From contig NC_134850.1 in the NCBI RefSeq assembly GCF_965363235.1, positions 34,073,102 through 34,137,101 of the forward strand: DNA of 64,000 nt, read 5' to 3'. Positions 57,264-64,000 of this stretch are shown here, one piece after another. The position numbers and the translations under genes are program-made. Every line of letters starts with the position of its first letter. Positions within the stretch are counted from its first letter, which is position 1. This stretch comes from Mytilus galloprovincialis (taxonomy: Eukaryota; Mollusca; Bivalvia; Mytilida; Mytilidae). The notes beneath the pieces were generated by a model. That model ran no database searches. It was not told where the DNA came from and was given only the letters and a program-made list of their open reading frames with translations.

Positions 57264-57450
57264 AAAATAAGGAGATCGGTATGATTGCTGATGAGGCAAC
57301 AACCTAGCAGAGTTCAAATGACATGGATGTTCGCAAATATAATCACTGCTCAGCCTTTAGTATTAAGAAAACTCCATACCATATAAATAACTGAGAAGGG
57401 CCAGACATGTAAATGAGATACAATTCAAACGTGAAAACTGTTAAATTTCT
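57264..57450 (+). repeat. Family B, diverged copy
   Basis: 'GGTATGATTGCTGATGAGGC', 'AGAGTTCAAATGACATGGAT' and 'ATACAATTCAAACGTGAAAA' follow family B order. Confidence 0.6.
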
Positions 57451-57454
57451 TATT

Positions 57455-57880
57455 TGATTTTTAATTTGTTTAATTCTCCGACATATCTGACAACAATGTG
57501 ATTCTTGATTTTTGTTTTATTTACTTAATGAATGTCTGTGTACCTTTTTTGGCTTTATGGTTGCTGTCAGAATAATGTTTATACTATGATTATAATGATT
57601 GCTGGCAGCTTCAGTAATTAAAAACAAATCTTTGAATCTTTTTTTTTTATAAAATTGGAGCTGTTTATGATACAATGAAAATGTAAGTATTATAGATTTT
57701 TTTTTTAATTCTTCACATTTTACACATAATATCTGTGTCCAGAAATCTTCATTGGTTTGTCTACAAAAGAAAGTAAATAATAAAATCATATTAATTTTTG
57801 GTCACCAGCATAGCATATATGAAAAACAAAATGTTTGGAAAAAACATTATATATAAATATACATTTTAAAATGTCTTGGT
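57455..57880. other. AT-rich, nothing recognised
   Basis: The 90-codon minus ORF at 57,517-57,789 is low-complexity. Confidence 0.3.
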
Positions 57881-57884
57881 GCAA

Positions 57885-58155
57885 GCTGAATCCTGCTACG
57901 ACATGCGAGATTATCCTGCTGTGTTAATGACACAACCCATTGGTGGCATTGGGTTGTTTCCTGTTCTTTTGTCGGGTTGATGTCTCTTTGACACATTCCC
58001 TGTTTGTATTTTCTATCAAAATCATGTATGAATTTTTATCATTATTGAAGGCCAGACAGTTGCCTTTACGTGCTCACATCCATCTCATTTGAACTTGGGT
58101 TGGATAACTCTCTCATTGGTATTCATACATTCAACATTGCGCATCATTCCTCCCC
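57885..58155. repeat. Family C fragment
   Basis: 'TGATGTCTCTTTGACACATT' matches the end of family C at 12.45 kb; 'GTTTCCTGTTCTTTTGTCGG' precedes it. A family B-like stretch follows to 58,150. Confidence 0.6.
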
Positions 58156-58159
58156 CCTT

Positions 58160-58980
58160 TTTTTTTTACATGTATCAAAATGCGAACTCCATTATACACT
58201 GCAGACAGATACAACAAACTTTATATCCTGGATGAAGTTCATATTTCATAGCACTTTTCAATAAAGTATTTGTAAAGTTAAAGATACTACAAATCAATCG
58301 CGTACTACTGTTCGAGTGGTCCCAGTCAATACAAAAATTGCAATGTATTGTATATGATTAAATACTTGCTTGCGTAGCACGCACATGCACGAAAGAATAT
58401 AACTTCTCGATGTTTCAGGTTGTTTTAAAATTTATGTAACAGTTTGTGTTGTTATATCATGACATCTTACCAAAGTTTGATGTGCTGTTATTTTCCTTTG
58501 CGTGATGGAAGCCATGCTGTCTGGTGTTTTCCACGACTTGTATGTCGTCACAAAAAAATATAAATAGCTTTAAACAACAATCGGTACACTCGGGCTTTTC
58601 AATAGTATTATCGTAATATAATTTCTTCCGAAGTCAATAACCAACTTCTTGGTTATTCGTCTTGGACATTATCTTTAAATACAAGCTAAAAAATCCGATA
58701 CTATTCCGAATGTCATAAATTACCATTTTTATATCACTTGTCATCCAGACGCTCTACTTTGAAAAATAAAGCGGCTGGATGATCGAGACTACTGATAAAT
58801 TGGACCTCGTTATTTTAGCATTATACATGTAGATATCATAAACTATAAATATAAAATCTAAATACAGTACTAGAAGATTTAAAATACAAATTTTGAAAAT
58901 ATTCATCAGTCCAAATAATAGAAATTTTATCTACAATTCTGGTGATTACTTTTTTGTAATGGAACATAAAACAATATCCA
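58160..58980. other. No gene; one loose hairpin
   Basis: Hairpin at 58,743-58,782; otherwise nothing recognised. Confidence 0.3.
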
Positions 58981-58984
58981 AAAG

Positions 58985-59228
58985 ATTTATTGATTGGTGT
59001 TGAATGCCAATTCAAAAACTATTGGGCTATGAGGTAGCCTTCAATTTCTATTGGTGGAGAAAGCCAGAGTTCCCAGAGAGAAACACATCCTTCTGCAAGA
59101 AAATCGACAATCCTGCTCAATTCAGATTGGAGTCGAACACACCTGTCATGTGCAGGAATATAAATTCAAATCTGTTGACAGGATAGTTATACAGTATTCA
59201 GACTACTCCCACCACTTGGCCAACATAG
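58985..59228 (-). repeat. tRNA-derived SINE, copy 2
   Basis: On the minus strand, TGGCCAAGTGGT (59,211-59,222) matches the pol III A box and GTGTTCGACTCC (about 59,129-59,141) matches the B box, about 80 bases apart, as in a tRNA of the Leu/Ser class. The tail side shares 'GATTGGTGTTGAATGCCAA' with the copy at 51.8 kb. Two overlapping ORFs here are artefacts. Confidence 0.7.
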
Positions 59229-59850
59229 CTCTCCCCTTTTCAAAAGAGCACAATTTTGCATTATTTTACACAAATACATGTGACAAGATATATATTAACA
59301 ATGATTCCTGTCAATTTTTTTAAGCGTTTTTATCACATTTATTTACACTTAACACTATAAATTATAAATCATCCAGTGGCAAATATTACTGGCATGTTAA
59401 GGACATAAACAACTTTACACCATTTAAAAGATTTGCATCACTACAATATTATCATACAGTTTCGGCTACTTCATACAGCAACTGAAACACATCATATTGT
59501 CTAATTCTAAATATAGTAACAAAGCACAATTATGTACATTGTGTTTATTTTATGCCAAACCTCTAAATTTCATAAGGGGCTCATTTAGGACCAGAAATGA
59601 TTTTAAATGTTGTGTCACTATTTTAATGGCTATTAATGTAGCCATTTTTAGCAGCAGTATAATATCAATATAAGATTAATGCTAAAAAAAAACTTTAATA
59701 TTTATTATATGAATGAAACTGTTTAAAGGCTTAGTGAACTCAGTTTCAAAAAATGTTGATCTTTTTCTGACATCACCTAATATTGTGTATTTAAAAGCTT
59801 TAGACAATATATATATCATGACTTTATTGTGACAATATTTAAAAAAAAAA
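59229..59850. other. mTOR 3' flank and probable 3' UTR
   Basis: AT-rich. On minus, AATAAA signals occur at 59,823-59,828 and 59,701-59,706, about 25 and 145 bases after the stop; the second has a more usual distance. Confidence 0.45.
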
Positions 59851-60194
59851 TCACCAGAATGGACACCATCCTATGTAACACTGACATAAATTTTCATGAG
59901 ACGTAGCTTGTTTTATTAAAAGTTCCACTTGAGTGGACACATCAATTGATTCTTCGGTGGGAAAGTCCTTTCCTGTCAGTTTATCCCTAACTCTTTGTAC
60001 AATCTGCACAGCCTTCTTGTTTAAAACTTCTGATGTGGAGCTGTCTCCACCTGGCGCATTTCCTGTTGCAACTGGTACCGACTTCTTTGCTGTTCCTGCT
60101 TGTCCAATGTCTACAGTTTCAAGAATATCTGCCTGTTCCTGACTTCCACTGTAGGAACCAGACCTATTGGCCTTTGGTTTTGTTTTAGTTGTTG
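59851..60194 (-). CDS. MTOR: mTOR kinase, terminal exon: linker and FATC domain
   Basis: The last 113 residues of the serine/threonine kinase at the core of TORC1 and TORC2. The acceptor on minus (TTTGAAATTTGAAAAAG region, CAG at 60,195-60,197) gives phase-1 entry. The first ~50 residues are the variable linker (TKPKANRSGSYSGSQEQADI and on). From LNKKAVQIVQRVRDKLTG the sequence follows animal mTOR closely and ends with the FATC tail TQVELLIKQATSHENLC and CQCYIGWCPFW, stop TGA at 59,851-59,853. FATC is needed for kinase activity and stability. The Met at 60,249 is inside the intron and is not a start. Identification is certain; the linker splice position follows from phase with the next exon. 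Confidence 0.97.
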
Positions 60195-60389
60195 CTGAAA
60201 TTTGAAAAAGAAACAATATGGGAAGGACTTGACTAGCTTGTGTTTTCATTATCGTAGATTTCCAACAGATTGAAAAAATATTAAAACTTATTCATGGTTT
60301 TACAATTCAATTTTCTCTTTCTATGAATAACTGTACAATGATAATAAACTAAGAATATTGGTACCTTTTAAAACATTTAAACCTGCTGC

Positions 60390-60660
60390 ATTTATTTGCA
60401 CCTGTCTTAAGTCAGGAACCTGATGTTCAGTAGTTGTCGTTTGTTGATGTCGGGTTCATAAGTGGTTTTTTTTTTGTTTTTTATATAGATTAGACCTTTG
60501 GTTTTCACGTTTGAATGGTATTACACTAGTCATTTTGGGGCCTTATTTTATAGCTTACTGTTTGGTGTGAGCCAAAGCTCTGTGTTGAAGACCGTTATTT
60601 GACCTATAATGGTTTACTTATTCATATTGTGACTTGGATGGAGTTGTCTCATCTTATATC
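60390..60660 (-). repeat. Family B copy in an mTOR intron
   Basis: 'CTTAAGTCAGGAACCTGATG', 'TTTGGGGCCTTATTTTATAG' and 'GACTTGGATGGAGTTGTCTC' are the family B complement. It shows the uninterrupted CTTAAGTCAGG site that is split in the neighbouring copy at 61.5 kb. Confidence 0.8.
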
Positions 60661-60939
60661 TAAATCTTGTTAAACCGTTGATTCATCATTTTTTATTGGC
60701 TGCCAATTTTTATAGGTTGAGCATAAATTTTATACTGTGGATTCATTACAAATTTTCTTTGCTTCATGTGTAAAGGTAAACCCCAAATTTTGCGATGACA
60801 CAATATACAAATTTTATTTAGACTTATCAAGACCAAAAAAAACCTCAAATTTCCACATAGAAAAAATTATCCTCAATCACAATAAAAAGTAAACCATAGT
60901 AGTACAAAAGTATATAAAATCTAAACATCAATCACTTAC

Positions 60940-61075
60940 TGTCCATAAGTCTCCAGTTCAATAAAGGATCATAAACAAAAGCTTCTAAAACAGCCATCAG
61001 ACTGTCTTTGTGTTCTCTGAGCACCGCCATCACACTCTCACATGTTATACGGTAATTGCCATTAATTCCAGTCAC
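60940..61075 (-). CDS. MTOR: mTOR kinase, exon of the kinase C-lobe
   Basis: 45 codons plus one base: [45 protein letters not shown]. This is almost the animal mTOR sequence and covers C-lobe helices after the activation segment. Borders: acceptor CTTTTGTAG (61,076-61,077 is AG on minus) and donor ACA|GTAAGT. Entry phase 0 and exit phase 1 match the exons on both sides. Confidence 0.97.
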
Positions 61076-61484
61076 CTACAAAAGTATCAAGAGAAACAAC
61101 TACAATATCTTTAAAGCTGTCCAAAATTTCAAGGAGTTATTTTTTTCTTAGAATCAGCTTGATCAAAAACAACTTTTAAGTGATGTTTTGATTGAAATCT
61201 ACATGAATATCATTTTACTATTTAACTTAAATGTAAGCCTTACATAAAAAACGTTAAAAAAATAACTTAAATACGCTCAATTTATTAATTACTGACTGAA
61301 CATGTACCGTTAAACAAATTACTAAGGAGACCTTTTGAAAACATATGTAAGACAATTTTTAATATTTTTCTTTCTAGCCAAAATCTAGGTTTCAATTGAT
61401 ATCTTAAAGTGTGTCTTTCTAAGTTGAAAAGTTACACTACTGTTTCAGGTAAGGGTAAAGGTTTGTCACCTATTAAAACATTTA

Positions 61485-61515
61485 AAACACCTGCATTTGT
61501 TTGCATTTTTCCTAA
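61485..61515 (-). repeat. Family B copy, left piece
   Basis: 'ACACCTGCATTTGTTTGCAT' then CCTAA, interrupted by the MITE at 61,516-61,750, continuing as TAAGTCAGGAGC. Confidence 0.75.
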
Positions 61516-61750
61516 GGGACGACATCAAAAGATCAATGTAAGATAAAAAACTTAATTCAAATAGTTTGGGGGGGGGGGGGGGGGGGGGGTTGAACTGCTG
61601 CAAGATTTGGTTATCCGACATTGATTTTTACATATATCCATATGGGTCAATCAATTTTTCCCAAACTAAGTTAATAGGGGGGTAGGGGGTCAGTGAAAAA
61701 ACTAATTGAATTAAGTTTTTTATCCTTCATTGAACTTTTGATGTCGTCCC
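61516..61750. mobile_element. 235 bp Harbinger-like MITE, TAA target duplication
   Basis: About 50 bp inverted ends starting GGGACGACATCAAAAG, with 'AAAAAACTTAATTCAA' further in. TAA lies on both sides (61,513-61,515 and 61,751-61,753). A G run lies at about 61,567-61,589. The insertion splits a family B copy, so the empty site is known from the 60.4 kb copy. Confidence 0.9.
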
Positions 61751-62030
61751 TAAGTCAGGAGCTTGTTGTTCAGTGGTTGTCACATGTTGATGTGGTTCTT
61801 AAGTGTTTCTTGTTTTTATATAGATTAGACCATTGGTTCTCCTGTTTGAATGGTTTGACACTATTCATTTTCGTGGCTTTATAGCTTGTTATTGGGTGTT
61901 AACTAAGTCTCCATGTTGAAGGGTGTACTTTGACCTATAATTTTTAAATTTACAAATTGTGACTTGGATGGAGAGTTGTCTCATTGGCACTCATACAACA
62001 TTATCTTATATCTATTAAGATAAATAGGTA
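61751..62030 (-). repeat. Family B copy, right piece
   Basis: 'GTCAGGAGCTTGTTGTTCAG', 'TTTTATATAGATTAGACCAT' and 'GAGAGTTGTCTCATTGGCAC' continue family B. Confidence 0.8.
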
Positions 62031-62196
62031 TATCAGTAAGTATTTAACTATGATGTGAAAAAATCATCAGGGTGTTATTGGCCAAAATGTATCAAATTCT
62101 ATCTAACCACATTATTTTCAACGAAACAACAGCATCTTAAAGTATGTTTTAACAGAATGCTCATACAAAAAAATAGTGAACTTTTAAAAAATTTAC

Positions 62197-62344
62197 CTCC
62201 ATGGCACTTATTAACATTCTAGTAAGTCTGAATGGGATCTTTTCTGGAAACTTCTCTCTCACCATGGCTACCTCAAAACAATCTCCAAAATCAATATGAA
62301 TGATTTTACCACTCATTCTGTCCAACATCAGGTTAGATGGATGT
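62197..62344 (-). CDS. MTOR: mTOR kinase, exon with catalytic loop and DFG
   Basis: 49 codons preceded by one base that completes the Arg of the GDRHPSN loop. HPSNLMLDR holds the catalytic-loop His and the metal-binding Asn. [15 protein letters not shown] holds the DFG Asp and activation segment, and [16 protein letters not shown] follows. Acceptor CTTTTTTTACAG and donor GAG|GTAAAT on the minus strand, exit phase 0. The preceding exon (with GLGD) is not found in the remaining 1.6 kb and must lie beyond the window. Confidence 0.97.
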
Positions 62345-62489
62345 CTGTAAAAAAAGATGGAAATGTATCCATTGAGAACATGATCATATATAAAAATTGT
62401 AAAAAAGTAAACAGAAATGTTTTGGGTAGAAACCTACAATACTAAGTGGCCAAAATATCACCATAAAGGCATCAATTCAGTGGTTTGTG

Positions 62490-62735
62490 TTTGTTTATGT
62501 GTTACATATTTGTTTTTCGTTCATTTTTTGTACATCAATTAGGTCGTTAGTTTTCTCGTTTGAATTGTTTTACATTGTCTTTTTGGGGCCATTTATAGCT
62601 AACTATACGGTATGGGCTTTGCTCATTGTTGAAGGCTGTACAGTGACCAATGGTTGTTAATTTCTGTGTCATTTGGTCTCTTGTGGAGAGTTGTCTCATG
62701 GGCAGTCATACCACATCTTCTTTTTATATCATTAT
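62490..62735 (-). repeat. Family B copy in an mTOR intron
   Basis: 'GGGGCCATTTATAGCTAACT', 'GCTCATTGTTGAAGGCTGTA' and 'GGCAGTCATACCACATCTTC' match the complement of the 25.7 kb copy. Confidence 0.85.
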
Positions 62736-62779
62736 GTTTTATAATAAGATAACAAAAAGTCCATAAATTATTGCTGTAA

Positions 62780-62972
62780 TATCTTTGGTCAGATTGCTTG
62801 ATAGCTGAACCATGAAGTCATTATTAGTTTATGTAAACAACCCTCCTGTAAGAGAGACAAGTCCGACAGATAACCAATCTATCTGTCTGTAGGACTACTT
62901 CGAAAGGAGGGATATATACCTAACCTAACAATGACTTCACAGTTCAGCTGACAAGCAAGCTAACCAAAGATT
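62780..62972. mobile_element. ~190 bp inverted-repeat element (MITE) in mTOR intron
   Basis: Left 'ATCTTTGGTCAGATTGCTTG' and 'AGCTGAACCATGAAGTCATT' are mirrored at the right by 'AATGACTTCACAGTTCAGCT' and 'AAGCTAACCAAAGAT'. Arms are about 60 bp with small mismatches. Confidence 0.75.
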
Positions 62973-63330
62973 CTGCATTTACCCACTCACTCAATGCATT
63001 CTGCAGTAAGTTCTGTATCATCATCCTTCAAATTAAGACAAACCAAAATATCTAATAATATAGAAATTTCCATAACATCTGACTAGGTTATAATGCAAAA
63101 TTGACGCATTTCAACAAATCTCCTCTGAGGAATTAATTTTCATAAATCTTTGCAAATTGTTTATCTGTTTGAATGCTGGAAACATTCTCCTTGGTACTGA
63201 GTAGGTTTTAATGTTCCATAAAGCTTTTTTTCTAATTCAAAAACAAGAACAGGTAGCTGCATCCATTTTTATGACATTTTTGTGTCCGTTTGGTTTCCAT
63301 GGCTTGTCATGATAATTTCATATACAAAGT

Positions 63331-63405
63331 AGTAGCTTTCATAAAAAGCTGCAGTAGTAGCTTTCATTAAAAAGCTGCAGCGGTAGCTTTCATTAAAAAG
63401 CTGCA
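63331..63405. repeat. ~30 bp tandem repeat of small hairpins, 2.5 copies
   Basis: Unit AGTAGCTTTCATTAAAAAGC + TGCAGC; each unit can fold (GTAGCTTT with AAAGCTGC). Confidence 0.8.
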
Positions 63406-63559
63406 ATATTTTTTGTCTTAGGTCATACATTACAGCTGTGATTTGAGATTTATCTGCCGTAAGATATTATTCATTGTCGATCTTATTTCTTGGTTTGCTA
63501 TATATTGCTATTTGAGATATCATAGTGTGATTTGAGAATTGTATTACCACCAATCAGTG

Positions 63560-64000
63560 AAATGGCAAGAATTTAGGCCAAAGAAACTGAATCACTTGGG
63601 GATATAGTGGTGAACCCCAAAGCTGAAGACACTTTAACAGAGGACAACTCGGAAATGACTATTCAACAATTGTACCAAGAATTTTCAGCAGATAGAAAAT
63701 CTAATGCTCAAAGAACAGCTTAGATTGACCGCAATATAAAACAGAGCAAAGCGTGAATTGATATAATACTTTTTGGTCTCATAGCGATGTAAGCTGAACA
63801 AAAAGAGGCAATGAATGTTAATAATGAACAGATGGGAGCAATATATCAGCAACTTCAACAGTCTGAACACAGGCTAGACCACAAGGCTAGTGGTGAGCGC
63901 TTGGTGGAATTGACGGTCAGACCATGAGAAATTCAATGCTGTGGTAAGACGGATGGACGACCTGACAGCAACTGAGGAGGGAGGCACAGTTCAATTTTAA
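63560..64000 (+). pseudogene. Decayed coding remnant, possibly retroelement gag
   Basis: Broken plus-strand sequence whose open pieces have hydrophilic, Gln/Glu-rich, coiled-coil-like composition (for example TIQQLYQEFSADRKSNAQ and IYQQLQQSEHRLDHKASG). It looks like an old gag-like N-terminal region; no polymerase motif is present. It has several breaks and runs off the window. Family is uncertain. Confidence 0.4.

Noticed and set aside
58995-59323. Two overlapping plus ORFs (60 and 90 codons)
   Set aside because: They lie on the complement of a tRNA-derived SINE.
59933-60142. Plus-strand ORF over the mTOR end
   Set aside because: It is the shadow of the mTOR terminal exon on the other strand.

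Overview
This is a 64 kb piece of an AT-rich (about two thirds A+T) animal nuclear genome, almost certainly a marine bivalve and most likely a mussel of the Mytilus type. The genes are split by introns with GT/AG borders. The mTOR exons are clearly animal. Several repeat families match ones I remember from mussel DNA (from memory, not searched). Most of the window is mobile-element and repeat sequence; real coding sequence is sparse.

Host genes. (1) Minus strand, 59,851-62,344: the last three coding exons of mTOR, with the end of the kinase domain, the linker and the complete FATC tail. Upstream exons lie beyond the right edge. (2) Plus strand, about 20,681-42,888: exons of a gene I do not recognise. 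It appears to encode a Cys-rich extracellular part, one membrane span and a Ser/Asp-rich tail, with a clear terminal exon at 42,682-42,888. Reading phases agree across most joins; two joins do not close, so exons are missing or the locus is partly broken. This gene and mTOR converge across about 17 kb. (3) Minus strand, 324-378: a plausible first coding exon of a gene running off the left edge. Weaker exon candidates lie at 11,165-11,254 and inside an intron at 40,593-41,264.

Repeats, left to right. 0.7-2.7 kb holds ~160-170 bp tandem repeats. 3.98-6.4 kb is a long inverted-repeat element that contains other repeats. 6.83-10.23 kb is a LINE with a nearly intact reverse transcriptase. 12.62-13.28 kb is a TIR element with a 5-bp target duplication. 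16.05-20.15 kb is one repeat-family copy inserted into another of the same family. 22-29 kb holds dispersed families and a broken LTR-retroelement mosaic. 29.2-38.1 kb is a nested stack: a TIR element holding a second TIR element, which holds about 14 copies of a ~430 bp satellite with a higher-order duplication. 38.7-41.9 kb is an intron whose two ends are full of a degenerate AGGCGGA motif. 42-63 kb carries small hairpin MITEs, a 51 bp minisatellite, tRNA-derived SINEs and a repeat with serial nuclear-receptor-like half sites.

The most unusual object is the nested stack at 29.2-38.1 kb. Other points worth following are the intron bounded by AGGCGGA arrays, the LTR with clustered heat-shock-type motifs, and a 34-bp perfect palindrome between 7-bp direct repeats. 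In the notes, repeat families are labelled A to G for cross-reference only; these are not published names.
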